Positions 10,626-22,229 are shown, counted from the first letter of the stretch. The stretch: 64,000 bases of DNA from Strix aluco (GCF_031877795.1 NC_133932.1:138000841-138064840); one strand, 5' to 3'. Numbers and translations: made by a program. Notes: generated by a model from the sequence alone, not told the origin.

Positions 10626-11127
10626 AGCGGGAGGTGCCTCCCCCCCACCCGACGCTGCCATGCTCCCCTCCCCGCCACCCCCCAAGTGCCTTCTTTCACC
10701 CCAGCGCCGAGGGGGAGCAGGGAACCCCCCTCACCTGAGCCGGCCACGGACACACGGTACAGACGACGCTGCCTTCGCTGGAGCCGCTCTGGGGGCTTCA
10801 GACAGCGGCGCCACGTCTACGGCAGCACCTCGGCCCTCCCTGGCAGCTGCGGGCAGAGACGGAGCAGGAGCCCCGGCCCCGGCGCGGCGCTGGGTGCTGC
10901 TCCCCGCCAGGCGCAGACGGGGCTGCGGAGCCGCCGCGTCCTTGTCCCCAGGCCCGGAGCAGCTCCCCCGCTGAGGGGCTCTCGCGAGGCCCGTCCAGCC
11001 CTGGTGCTTTTCCCGGCCGAGGACAGGGGCGGGGAAGCTTTGCCTGTCGTGCCCAGCACCACCCCAGCTTCGCGCTTCACTCTTATCGTTTCCATCCAGG
11101 CCACATGGAAAAGCTGCCAGCATCCAA

Positions 11128-11133
11128 AATAAA
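11128..11133 (+). terminator. ILK: ILK polyadenylation signal (AATAAA)
   Basis: AATAAA lies about 500 bases after the ILK stop and is followed by ACATTTGTTACG. It ends the ILK 3' UTR. About 385 bases further on is the TAF10 signal on the opposite strand; the gap between holds nothing recognisable. Confidence 0.85.
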
Positions 11134-11517
11134 CATTTGTTACGAAAACTGGCTGCTGGGGAGGGGTGCATGCGCACGGGGGGTGTTTCAGGTGCAAGGG
11201 GGTGAGGCTGACGCGGGGGCTGCCCGAGAGTCCGCGGGGTCCCAGGCTCTGCCTGTCCCAAACCTCCCCGGGTGACAGGAGCGGGGCAGGCGCAGGCCCC
11301 AAGCGCTCCTGTGAGACGGGGGTGCGAAACACGAGGGCTGGGCAGCCCCACTGCACCCCCTTCCCTTCAGGGTCGCGGGGCAGGGCTCAGCCCTCCCGGA
11401 ACGGCAGAAGGCGCAGCCAGAACCCCTGGTTGGGAGCCCGACGTGAGAAGAGGCCCTGCCCGGGCAGCCTGTAGGCAGGAGACAAGGTGCCTTTCCACAA
11501 AAAAACCTACCCAGCTG

Positions 11518-11523
11518 TTTAAT
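11518..11523 (-). terminator. TAF10: TAF10 polyadenylation signal (ATTAAA)
   Basis: The plus strand reads TTTAAT, giving the common variant signal ATTAAA on the minus strand 50 bases beyond the TAF10 stop. No AATAAA is closer, so the TAF10 3' UTR is probably only about 70 bases. Confidence 0.7.
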
Positions 11524-11572
11524 GGCACTGAAGCGACTCTAAAAAAAGTTCCCAGTGACGACCCCTCAGTCT

Positions 11573-13296
11573 TTAGGTGAAGTAATGTGGCTTCTTCACG
11601 TTGATGCCGTACTCTGCAAGTGCTGGCGTCAGGTCTTCCATGGTCAGCGTGTACTTCTTATCCTGAAGGGACAAGGAGTTGCGTCAGTCACAGCAAGGGC
11701 CACCCGAACTCCTCAAAAATGCAGGTTTGGGGCGTTTCCCCCGCAGGCTGTGGTGACCTGTACACACACAGCTCCCAGCAGCAGCCGCAGAGCTGTTGGG
11801 GGCATTAACCAGCTCCCGGATACCCCACGTTCGTGCACTCGGCGGACGGAACCGAGCGTTACTCAACGCTCTAAAGATAAGTGACGTCACCCCCACGAGG
11901 TCCCCGAACCACGAACACGTTGACCGGGAGAACTCCCCGGCGCTGCCGCTACGCGCTCGCTCCCCGCTGACGTCCCTCCCCCCGCAGCAGCGTTCTGGGG
12001 GCTGTCGGAGGGAGGACGCCGGGCTGGAGGGCCCCCGGTCCGACGGGCTGCAGCTGCTCACAGCGTTCCCAGGAATCCCACTGCCCGCCTCGCCCTCTCG
12101 CCAGCGCCCCTCTCCCACCCGCAGAGATTATTCGCAAGTGCTTTAAGCCTCCCCCCGGAGTCCCCGCGCTCCGTGGCGGGAGCGGAGCTGGCTGCAGCCC
12201 CAGCAGCCGGGCTCTCCCCCTCTCACCTTGCTCTTGTTGCGGGAGCTGCCCGAGGCCGTCCCCTTCATCTTGCAGTGCTGCAGCGCGTCGTTGGCGATGT
12301 CAGAAATAAACTTCTGTGCGGCCAGAGAGATCAGTCGGATGCTGCCCGGCGGGGAAAGGAGGAGGGAGGGCGTCAGACGGGCAGCACCGGGCACCGCTGG
12401 GGCCCCCAACTACCAGACCCCGTCCGGGGCCCCCCAAGGCCCCACTCTGCTGCCACTTACATGCGCGGATCAGAGGCCTCGAACCCCGCTCTGTTCAGGT
12501 AGTAACCCGTGACGGCATCCGGGATCTGCAGAGGAGAGGGGCTGGAAGGGCTGCAGGGGGGCTGGGGGGGAGCTGGAGGGGCTGGGGAGGGGCGGGAGGG
12601 GGGAGGGAGGGAGGGTTTGGGCCCCCCGCGGCAGCCACTCGCCCCCCGCGTACCGTGGGCGTGTAGTCCTCCAGCTGCATCAGGAAGTCCACCAGCGGCG
12701 TGGTGGACACCACCGGCTTCACGTCGCCGTTGGCCGCGCTGGGCGGCACGTAGACCCCGTTGGACATGGCGCCCTCCGGGGGGGCCGCAGCCGCTGCCGC
12801 CGAGACCGGCACTGCGGGCACAGGGCGCTCAGCCGGCACCGGTGCCCCGGGACCACCGGACGATCCCCGAGACCCCTGCGGTCACCCCACGGTGCCACCT
12901 GGGACCACCGCACTTCCCCCCCGCCCCCCGGTTCCCCGCCGGCGTTCACGGGCCCCCCATGCTCACCCCTCGGGGTCACCCCCCCCCCCCCCCCGGTGTC
13001 CGGCGGGCGGACAGGCCGAGCTCGGGAAACGGTTCCGGGCCGCCCCCCCCCGCCCCGTGCGCGGGTCCTGTCCCCCGCCGTCCCCGAGTCCCCCCCCCCC
13101 ACTCACCGGGCCCCCTCGCGCCGGCCGCGCCGCCCTCGGCCCCCCGCGCCGCGCCGCCCACCGCGCCCGGGGCCGCCCCGGGGCCGCCGCTACCGACGGC
13201 AGCCGGGCTGGGCTTGTTGTCAGCGGCGGGGGGCGCGGGGGGCGCGGGGGCGGCCGGGGCCGCGGCGCCGGGATCGGCCTCGGCGCTTCCGCTCAT
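11573..13296 (-). CDS. TAF10: TAF10, TFIID/SAGA subunit, complete
   Basis: A histone-fold subunit shared by TFIID and SAGA; it pairs with TAF3, TAF8 or SUPT7L in the nucleus. Exons in transcript order are 13107-13296, 12654-12811, 12461-12525, 12227-12341 and 11573-11662, with phases closing, for 205 residues (human 218). The N-terminus is a low-complexity Ala/Pro/Gly stretch ([20 protein letters not shown]). From [19 protein letters not shown] the match to human is nearly complete: [54 protein letters not shown], then a basic linker ending NKSK, and the tail [12 protein letters not shown]. The length difference is all in the low-complexity N-terminus. The start codon sits in a CpG island, and the TPP1 poly(A) signal is only 118 bases upstream of it. 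Confidence 0.96.
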
Positions 13297-13413
13297 CGCC
13301 CGCCGCCGCCTCCCGCCTCCCGCCTCCCCGCGCCTGCGCGCGCCGGCCCCGCCCCACAGCGCCCCGCGGCGGCGCGGCGGGCACAGAGAGGCGGAGGGGC
13401 GTGGCCCCGCGGG

Positions 13414-13419
13414 TTTATT
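13414..13419 (-). terminator. TPP1: TPP1 polyadenylation signal (AATAAA)
   Basis: The plus strand reads TTTATT, so the minus strand has AATAAA 36 bases past the TPP1 stop. The cleavage site should fall near 13395, less than 100 bases from the TAF10 start codon, so TPP1 termination and TAF10 initiation occupy almost the same DNA. Confidence 0.8.
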
Positions 13420-13454
13420 AGCATATCCCCGCCCCCCCCCGCCCCGCCCCGGTG

Positions 13455-16400
13455 TCACGGCGGTAGCAGCGCCCGCAGCAGCCGCGGGAAGTTGGGGGTC
13501 CCCCAGCCCGTGACGGGGTCCCAGGAGGGGCCGGCGCAGAAGCCCTGTCCCTGCACGGTGCCGTCCAGGCAGGAGAGGTGACAGCCCTGGGTGACCTGCA
13601 GGGACGGGCCTCAGCGCGGCCGGCGGGGAGCAGCCACACCCCGCCCCGAACCCCACCGCGGGAACCCCAGGGAACGCGGCCCATGGGAGCCCCCGCCTCA
13701 CCCCCCGGGGAAGGGCCGCCCCCTCCCCCGGCAGCAACCTTAGGACACAGGGGCCCCCCTGAACACCCCCAGCAGCCCAAGGGCACCCTGCCCCACCCAG
13801 CCCATGGGAACGACATGGGGACCCCCCCCCCAGTGGGACGCTGTTGGCCCAAGGGGAGCAGCCCACCCAGGTCTCCCCCTCAGTACCCCCGCTGCTACTC
13901 TGGCCCCCCCAGCACCCCCCCAGCACCCCCCCAGCCCCCTGGCAGCCCCCCAGCAACCCTCCAGCCTCCTGGCCACCCCCAGCAACCCCAGCCCCATGGC
14001 ACCCACCTGGACCCCCAGCATCCCCCCAGCCTCCTAGCAGACCCCAGCACCCACCCAGTCCCCTAGCAGCCCCCCAGCACCCTCCAGCCCCCCCCCCCCC
14101 CCCCAGCTCACATCGTAGAGCGCAGCGTCGTGCCCCCGCTCCTGCAGCTGGTAGAGCGCGGGGTTGAGGAAGCCGAGGGGTGCCAGCCCCCGCTGCAGCC
14201 GCCGGTCGTTGATGAGGGCCACCATGCCCCCCACCACGGGCGTGGACGCCTGCCCGGAGACACTGAGGCCTCAGCGCCCGCCCGCGCGGCCACCACGGCC
14301 CCGCACAGGGCCGACCTCCTTCCTTACCGACGTCCCCGACACCCAGGGCAGCGGGATGCGGTTTGTCACCACCCAGTAGTTGTCGGAGAGGGCGGCCAGG
14401 TCGGGGTAGGCACGGCCGCTGCTGTTGTAGTAGGAACTGGGAGGCAGCTTCGTGGCCGAGCGCAAGAACCGTCCGATGGCGGCAGCCTGGGGGGAGCAGA
14501 GGGAGCAGGGTGCCTGGCAGCAGGACCCAGCCCCCGCTCGCCGCTGGACCCCCTTCCCCCGGCCCACAGACCAGCCCCAGGGACGCTTGTGCCGGCCACG
14601 GCCCATCACCGCTCCTGCCCAGCCCCGCGCAGGCCCCAGCCCCGGCCTCACCTGGTAATCCGGCCTGGGGAAGACGTTGCTGAAGCCCCCGCCGCTGATG
14701 TAGTCCGTCACCTCCGCGGTCACCAGGAAGGGGTTCTTGAAGGACGTTCCCCCCACGGTGGTGACGTAGGGACTGGGGGGACAGGTGGGCGCTGCAGGTG
14801 GGCACACAGCGCCCGGGGCCCCAGCGGCACCCCACGCGCTGGCCCCCGCCCCAGGAGCCGCGCGCGGGTGGGCTGACACCCCTCACAGCCAGCGCCAGGC
14901 AGCAGCCGGCCCCGGGCCGGGGCTCGGTGCCAGCAGCGGGTTTTGGCTGGCCCCGGCTGCGGGCAGCTCTGCGTCTCCACGGGACCCAGGGTCACCCCCC
15001 TCACCCACCTCGAGGCTGGAAAGCTGGGCCGGAAGGTGTGTTTCCCACCGGGCACCCGTCTGCACCCAGCGCCGTCGTCACCTGATGAGAGAGACGGACA
15101 GACGGACGGACGGGGTGATCCGGCAGCGCCCGAGCGGCCCCTCGCCCACCCAGGAGCCACCTGGGGCTCCCGGGCAAGGGGTGCGGGCTGCCCCCCGGCT
15201 TGGTGCTCAGCTCCCCACTGCACCCCCAGAACAGCGCACACCTGAGGCAAACAGGATGGTCAAGCCCCGGGCAGCCGCCTTCATGAACTCGACGTTCACG
15301 CGCTCCATGTAGGCGAGCGACAGGCTGTCCTCGTCATCGCCGTAGCTCACCGAGTGCACCCATGGCAGCGACGACATGTTGGAGAGCAGCAGCAGCCAGG
15401 CCAGGAAGGGCTCCTGGCTCTCGTGCCGCCCTGCGGGGACAGAGCGGGGCTGGCTCAGCTCCCCCGAGGACACGGGGCTCGAGGGAAGGCGGGGATGGCA
15501 CAGGGGGGCCCCCGTCTCAGCAGCACCACCAGCACCAGCCCCGGACGGTCCCGCAGCTCCTGACCTGCCCGGGCTCGGGGCTCTCCCGTGAGCTCCCACT
15601 GGCAGCACGGCCAAGGGCAGGGACCGTCACGCTGGATGGCCCCAGCTCTGCCAGCCGGTCTGGCAAAAGGTCACCCTGAGCCCGAGCAGGGGGTCTGCGC
15701 CCACCCACTGCTCCTCTGAGCACCAGCCGCGGGGCTGCAGCCACCCTCGGCAGCCAGGCAGCCACGCCGTGGCTCGGCCAAGCCCATGTCCCACCTCCAT
15801 CTGCCAGGGTCCCCTCCTGCCCCTCTCCCGAGGAGAGCAGAGCCCCAGCCACCCCTCCGAGCTCTCAGCTGCTCACGCAACCGCCTGTCTTGGCACATCA
15901 CTAACTGCATGGGGGAGGTGAAATTTAACGTGGAGCTGCGCCCGCCTTTGCCATGGGGAAGGCAGAGCCGGCAGCCCCGAGGGCGCCCCATCTCCTGTTC
16001 AGCCAGTTTCTGATCTGGGACAGACACTTTGTCCCACAGCACCGTAGCCGTGCCTGTGCAGGCTGTTTTGCAAGCTTGTTTTCTCAGATTGCCTTACTCT
16101 CCTTCATCCACTCTACTGGTGGATTCATGGGCGAGAGATCAGCCCCAAAGCAGCAGGAATTAAACAATAAGACGCACTCGCTGTGGTCTCCCTGCAGGGA
16201 AGGGCAGCAGAGCGGCGTGACTGCGTGGCCGAGGCGTGGAAGCCCCTGTTACAGGACACTGTGGGTGCTGGAAGTTCACTCAGGTTCAAAAGCAACTACA
16301 CAGACCAAGGGAAGAGCATTTCCCTACGAGCTCTCAGAAACCAGCGTCAGCAGTGGCGCTGGGAGGCCACAAGGCACGTGCCCACGGCGGCGGGGAAGCG

Positions 16401-19220
16401 CTGGGGGACGCACGGCAGGGGACACACGGCGGGGGACGCACGGCGGGGGATCAGTACCTGCATTGCTGAAGACCCAGGTGGAGATGTTGGCGCCCGTGCT
16501 CATGATGTATTCCACGTCCAGGCTGGCCTCCAGGCCCGCCTTGCCCTTGCCCTGGTGCCCAACCACTTGGTCAACCTGAGAGCGGTGGCCAAAGCTTCTG
16601 CCAAAGAGCTGCATGAACTCAGCCAGGTCAGCCTGGTGGAAATACTGTTCCAAGAACTGGGGGGACAAGAGGAGCGGGTGGGTTTTTTGTTTTCTGTTGA
16701 AACAACGAGGTAAGTTTTTTCTCCTGACTTAGTAGAGCGGCCCAGCACGGGTCTGTGCAACGCTCGCCCACCGCGTGCTCCCACCAGCCGCTGAGGGATC
16801 CCCACAGCTGTCCTGGGGCCACCAGAGCAGCACCAGCGCGTGGAGTTCCCACAGCCCACGGGCCTCCGACCGGGAGCGGCTCCGCCGGTTACCTGGGCGC
16901 AGGCCTGGCTGTTGTTGGGCAGCAGCCCGACGTCCCCTCCGGTCATGTTGTATCTCTTACGGATGACGGAAGGCGTCACGCCCAGGTGGAAAGCTGCTCC
17001 CCCTCCAATGTGCTGCCCCCACTCCATCTCCTTCTTGGCCCAGGCTCTGCTGACCACCTTTCTCTCCGCAGGGAACCGGTGCAGGCCACCCACTGGTGCG
17101 CAAACAGGCAGGAGAAGCGGCTGTCAGGGCGCAGAGCTCCGGGAGCAGTGTCAGGGCCCCTTGGCTCTCCCGTCCCCATCCTCACTCGGGCTTTGTGTTG
17201 GAGCCGGCCGGCCGCGGGGGAGCCTGTTCCCTGCCCCAAGCACCGCGCAGAAGGTGGGAAAGCGCCAGCGACAGGTATTCCCCTGGCACAGCTCAGGCTC
17301 CCCCCTGCCTGGCCGCGGCCGCAGCCTGGCACCCCTCTGCTCCCCTCGCGGAACGGCCGTGGCAGCCCACACAAAGGGGTCTCACAGGAGGGAGTTTTTC
17401 CAGCTCAGAAGCAGCTGCACATCCACAGAGACAGGCCGCACCTGAACTCTCTGCACCCACCATCCCGGCCCGGGAGCACCAGTAAGAAACACTTCGGGTG
17501 CTGCCTGTCCACAGCACGGAGTGGTTCAGGTGGGAAGGGACCTTTCAAGGCATCTGGTCCAACCCCCCTGCCACAAGCAGCGACATCTTCAACTCAGTCA
17601 GGTTGCTCAGAGCCCCGTCCAACCCGACCCTGAATGTGTCCAGGGATGGGGCATCTGCCTCCCATGCACAAACCTCCTCAGGGGGCCCAAGGGCAGCCGG
17701 GAGCACGGCCGGGGGAGCTGCCACACCGTCCCGCGGGACACCACGATGGCCAGGCCTGGCCGCTCCGTGCGTAACCTCCCACCCGCCCCCCAGGCAGCCT
17801 CGGCTCCCCTGCGCAGGACGTACCAAAGTCAAGGTGCTCAGCCAGCTCCTCAGGGACAGCGTAGGGGAGTGGGGAGCGCACGACGCTGCGCTGGCCCTTC
17901 ACATAGCGGTGGAACTCGGCCCCGGGCAGGAGCCGCTCGGCCGTGCTGCAACACAGGGACAGCCACCGCACGGGGATGCGCGTCGCCGGGACGGCCATGC
18001 CCGTTCGCTGCCCTTCCCACCCCGCCCGCCGCTGGGACCAGTCGGGGACGAGCTTCACCTCCCACCTGCACAGCTGAGCTCGCACACCAATGAGCACCTT
18101 CCAAACCCAATTCCCGTCACCTAACCGAACCAGAGCCCTGACGCTGCAGTGTCCCCTGCAACTCTACCCCCAGCCCTGCCCTTGGGGACTCCACGGCCAC
18201 ACAGAAGGCGGGAGGAAGCGTGGGGCTGGCCCGAGGACCTGACGGCCACGCACGCCTGGGTTCTGGTACCGCAGACACTGGCTGTGAGTCCCCCCCAGCA
18301 CTGGGCCCATGCACGCAGGCAGCCAGCTCTGGGCTGCGGAGCCCTGGAGCCCAGGCAGGGACACAGCTCAGCCCTCCGTCACCCGGCTGCACCGTGGAGC
18401 CGCAGGGAAGTCGCAGAGGCAGGGGCAGGGTCTGGCTTCGTCTGTTCTCATGGGAAGGGCACGGCCAGCCCGGGCTCACCTCGCCGGCATGTGGCACTCC
18501 AGGAAATCGAGGGTGGCGACGCTGCTGCACCTCTCCACTCCGTGGCCTTGCAGCCACTTCAGCACCGCCATGAGGGTGGCTGGGGACGGCTGGACGAGGT
18601 CCCGCACCTGCTCCAGGGACAGGAACTTGCCTGCGAGAGGCACAGGGAGGTCAGAGCCCCGGCCTGCGGGGCCCCAGGGGGCCTGGCGGGGCTCGGGCGC
18701 GCGGCCGTTACCGTATCGCGGTGAGCAGGGGTCTGAGACGGCACCGACGAGCTGGGCCAGGCGCGTCGTGCCCCGCTGCCGCAGGGCCAAGGTCAGCTGC
18801 ACCTCGTGGCCGGGGTCCAGGCGGCCGGCGTGGGCCCAGCCGGGGGGCACCCTGCGGGCAGGCTGTGAGCGCCCGGCGGGCACCAGCGGCCCGTCCTGCC
18901 CCCCCGAGCCCCGCACCTACCGGAACGGCGGGTCCGGCTCCGGGGCCAGGCCCGCGGCGCAGCTCCAGGCGGCCGCACACAGCGCCAGCACGGCGGGGGC
19001 CCCCCGGCACCTGCGGCGAGCGGTCGGGGGGGGCGAGCGGTCAGGGGGGGGCGGGCGGGCACCGGCGCGGCCCCGGGGAGCCCCGGGACTGCAGGTGCCC
19101 GGCCGACCCCCCCCCCCCGCCCCGGGCCGGGGAGCCCCGCCAGACCCCCCCCCGAGCCCCGGCCAGCGCCCCGTTCCCCCTCGGTGCCCGTTCCCCCCGG
19201 CCCCGTTACCCCCGCGCCAT
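13455..19220 (-). CDS. TPP1: TPP1, lysosomal tripeptidyl-peptidase 1, complete
   Basis: Sedolisin-family (S53) serine protease that removes tripeptides from N-termini in the lysosome; its loss causes CLN2 disease in humans. Thirteen exons in transcript order: 19210-19220, 18921-19010, 18712-18851, 18480-18630, 17824-17945, 16893-17092, 16458-16656, 15242-15430, 15009-15081, 14652-14772, 14328-14486, 14112-14249 and 13455-13595, encoding 577 residues (human 563, also 13 exons). A signal peptide is clear ([20 protein letters not shown]). The pro-domain follows, then the mature start [14 protein letters not shown]. Catalytic Glu and Asp lie in [10 protein letters not shown], the oxyanion Asp in ASGDDGAGC, and the nucleophile Ser in WVSGTSASTP. 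The C-terminus is [17 protein letters not shown]. Glycosylation sites include NMT, NIS and NSS. The extra residues lie mainly in the linker after [10 protein letters not shown], where the propeptide is cut. All key residues are present, so it should be active. Confidence 0.97.
13880..14105. repeat. CCCCAGC-rich degenerate tandem repeat in the last TPP1 intron
   Basis: The plus strand repeats variants of CCCCCAGCACC and CCAGCCTCCTGG, ending in a run of about 18 C. It lies between TPP1 exons 14112-14249 and 13455-13595, and its right end is only a few bases from the donor of the former. It makes long meaningless open frames in several phases. Confidence 0.7.
16395..16452. repeat. Short GGGGACGCACGGC tandem repeat beside a TPP1 donor
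   Basis: About four copies of a 15-base unit like GGGGGACGCACGGCG. The array stops only a few bases from the donor of the TPP1 exon 16458-16656, inside the following intron. Confidence 0.7.
17516..17664 (-). mobile_element. CR1 LINE 3'-end fragment in a TPP1 intron
   Basis: The plus strand reads GGTTCAGGTGGGAAGGGACC then TCTGGTCCAACCCCCCTGCC and ATGTGTCCAGGGATGGGGC, the reverse complement of an avian CR1 3' terminus. It is a short, 5'-truncated, diverged copy of about 150 bases. It sits between TPP1 exons 17824-17945 and 16893-17092. Confidence 0.85.
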
Positions 19221-19320
19221 CCCGCCGCCTCCCGCCGCAGCGCCCCGATCACGTGAGTGCGGGCGCGTGACTCGCGGTCACGTGAGGAGGCCGAAGCCGC
19301 GGTCACGTGGTGGGCGGGGC
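19221..19320 (-). promoter_or_regulatory. TPP1: TPP1 promoter with three CACGTG elements (CLEAR-type)
   Basis: Three CACGTG cores lie 30 to 90 bases upstream of the TPP1 start codon: 19250-19255, 19279-19284 and 19304-19309. The middle one reads GTCACGTGAG (19277-19286), matching nine of ten bases of the CLEAR palindrome GTCACGTGAC bound by TFEB/TFE3/MITF. The other two share TCACGTGAG and GTCACGTGG. TPP1 is an established member of the lysosomal CLEAR network in mammals, so control by TFEB is the likely reading. USF1/2 could also bind. There is no TATA box. Confidence 0.75.
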
Positions 19321-19583
19321 CCGGTCCCTGCAGGTCGCGCCGGCCAGGCCGTGCGGGTCCCCCGGGACCGGGACCGGGACCGGCACCGGCCGATCCTCCC
19401 GGCCACTCGCACCGCCGGGCCTGGGGCGGGCCCCGCTCTCGGCCCCGGTCCCGGCGGGGAGGGGCCGCTTGCCGGAGGGGCTCCCGGGCACCTCCCGGTA
19501 TGCCGTGTCCCTCTCCGCCCCGTCCCTCTCCCGGAGCGCCGCGGAGCCGCCACGGCGGCAGCGCGGGGGGGACGGGGGGGTGT

Positions 19584-19617
19584 CCCGGGCCGGGCCGGGC
19601 CGGGCCGGGCCGGGCCG
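19584..19617. repeat. GGGCC pentamer array
   Basis: About six tandem GGGCC units in the CpG island upstream of TPP1. Such G-rich pentamers can form G-quadruplexes. No coding potential is attached to it. Confidence 0.8.
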
Positions 19618-22229
19618 TTCGTGGGGGCAGCGGGGGGGGCGCTGGGGGCCCCGCTCGGGGGCTGGGGCCGGGCTGGGGCGTTGCCCGGGGGTGGCTGCAG
19701 GGACGCGGGCGGAAGGTCTGAGCCCCCCTCGGGGGGACCCGCTGTGCCCACCCCAGGGCTGGGGGCGTCCTCCCTGCGCAGGGGAGCCGGGCTCGGGGGC
19801 GAGCACGCCCTGTGCCCTGCGGGCCGGGACACGGGGAGGCTGCCGGGGGACTCGGGGGCTGTGCTGCCGCTCGGCCGCGGGAGCGGGCTGCGGGGTGGCC
19901 AGCTGGCCAGCTGGCACGGTCGCCGGCCGCTTGGCTCCCGCAGCCGCTGAGCTGCAGCTCTCGGCTTCCTGCGCCCGTTGGCTCCGCTCGCGGTCCCGTG
20001 CTCGCCGCTCTCCCCGGGATCGCAGACGCGGCAGATCGCGGGCTGGGGCAGGTTCAGGCGGTTTTGGCGAGGGGGCTCTGGCAGCGGCGCCTCCACGCGG
20101 TGGAGCTGGGCCCCCCCGCCCCGCCCGGGGCAGCCCTGGGGTGTCCGGCGGTGGCTGGTGAGGCGGAGGGGCCCGTGACCCCCATCTGCCCCAGGCCGCT
20201 TTGGCTCAGCCGGCCCCGGCCGCGTCCCAGCGCCGGTCCCACGCTGCACCGTGGCTCCAGCAGCTCCCAGTTCTTTCCTGCTGCTGCAGAGGCCAAGGCA
20301 GGAAGAGACGGACAATGGGAAAACCACCTGCCTGGCCCGGGCTGCCGCGGCTCCCACGCCCAGCGCAGCAGCTGCCGGGGCGGGGGGAGGCCCGAAGGGT
20401 CTCTCCTGCCTCAGCAGCAGCCCGAGGCGTCACCCCAGAGGCGGGCGGGTGCTTGGGTTGTTGCGGGGGGGTGAAGGTCCTTCCCCGGGGGACCAGGGCC
20501 GCAGCAGTCCCGCCGTCCTCGTCCTGCTCTCTGCCCCGCGGTGAAGGCGTCTGCGCTGAGCGGGGGCGACGCGTGCCCCGGCAGGCAGTGCCCGCTGCGG
20601 ACCCATGGCCCTGCTGCCTTGGGCTGAAGGGAGGCGTCCAGGAGACCCAGCGGGGCTTCACCAGCGTCTTCTCCGTTCACAGATGCAGCTCAGCACCTCA
20701 CCGACGCGGGGACCTCGGCCCGCGTCCCTCAGGCCCACCCCAGCCCCTGTCTGGCCCCCGAGGTGCTTCCCCTGCCGCCCCGAGGCCGGCCCTCGTGTCT
20801 GCCACCGCTCCATCCCCGTTCCTTGTCTGTGGTGCGAGCGTCTGCGCGGAGCCCTGGGGTGCTCCTGGTCCCCGCGATGGGAAGCACACGCGGAGTTTCC
20901 GTGCGTGGTTCACAGCAGCTGGAGCCCATCGCCTGCCCGAGGCTGCGCGGTTGCAGCCTGCGGGGCCAGGGGGCGAGCAGGGGAGCTGGGGGGGGACACA
21001 CAGCAGCCAGGGAACACAGGGCAAGGGGGTGCCAGGGCTGGGGGCCAGGGGCTGTGGGCCCAGCACAGCGGAGAAGGTTTAGAGGGAGCAGCCCAGCACC
21101 CCCCGCTGCCAGCTGAGCCCTGGCCCCCAGCCTTGGCCGTGGGAAGAGCTGTCAGCCGTGCCCTCCCCACTTCCCAGCCCTCGCCCCGTCCCGCCGCGTA
21201 GGGGCTGGCCGAGCTTCCCGGTGCTGGCTCGCGGCTGCCCCACGCCCAGCGTGGCACCGACCCAGCGGTGACAGCTGCAGCCCGCGGGGACCGGCCGCCT
21301 CGATGCGCGTTGGCCGGGGGCCTGGGGCGCTGCCAGGGAGCTGCAGCCCACCCAGCTGTCCAGCTGGTCACAGCTCTGGGCTGCGCTTTAAATGGGATGA
21401 GATTTGCAGGAGATTATTTCCTGGATCTGTCTGGCCAGCAAAGATTAGGTTGCCCTGACAGAGCTAATTACTCTAACAAGCATCTGCTGCTCCTCTGCCG
21501 AGCTGCTCAGCGGCAGGCAGGGGACACGGGAGCCTGAGCACCCAGTGAAGCTGCCAAGGTGTCCTGGGGGAGCTCTGCTCGCCCCGGGGGGGCGTGTGCT
21601 GTTCCTGCGGATGGAGGCAAGCACGTCCCTCCTCTGGGCAGTCGGGATTGCCGAGGTCAGGCAGTGCCAGGGAGAGCAGTGACATCAAGGTCCTTCCTGC
21701 TGGCCAAAGACCCCCTTGGTCTCAGCCACAGAGCAGCGAGCATGCCCGGGCGTTACCTTTGCGGCCGGTCGGGGAGCGGGATGGCGTTGGGTTAGTGACG
21801 AGGTAGCACAGAGAAGCGGTGTCAGGCAGAGGAACCCCAACAACCCGGAGAAGGGGACACCTGTCCCCAGGCTGCCACCCCTTGGCCTGAGGGCGGCACC
21901 ATCAGAGCGGGTGAGTGGGAGCTGCTCTCCCAGTCACCCGCAGACTGGAGGGGCACAGCCTGGGGGCATGTTACGGGAGGCAGAATGCAGAGCGGTTTGG
22001 AATTATGCAAGACTTGTTATGGGATGTTTAGCAGAGGAGCTAAAAGGTGAGGAGAGAGAGGGATCAAGGTGGTCGGGAAGGAAAAAATCAACAGGAAAAC
22101 AAGGAAAAAGGGGGAAAAGCAGCTGGCCACGTGAATGGATTGATGGTCGGTACATTTGTCTGGTTGTCCCGCGTCCGATGGCTGCGGAGCCTGTCACGTC
22201 TTCTCAAACTCCAGTTCTATTTCCCTGGG

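Noticed and set aside
12976-14886. A 636-codon minus-strand open frame linking TPP1 and TAF10
   Set aside because: It contains TAF10 exon 1 in frame by chance, but the rest is TPP1 intron and wrong-frame exon sequence. Splice phases support two separate genes.
18721-20357. Long open frames on both strands upstream of TPP1, possibly a divergent gene
   Set aside because: CpG-island composition only. There is no domain, no splice partner and no poly(A) signal; a divergent non-coding transcript cannot be excluded but is not supported.
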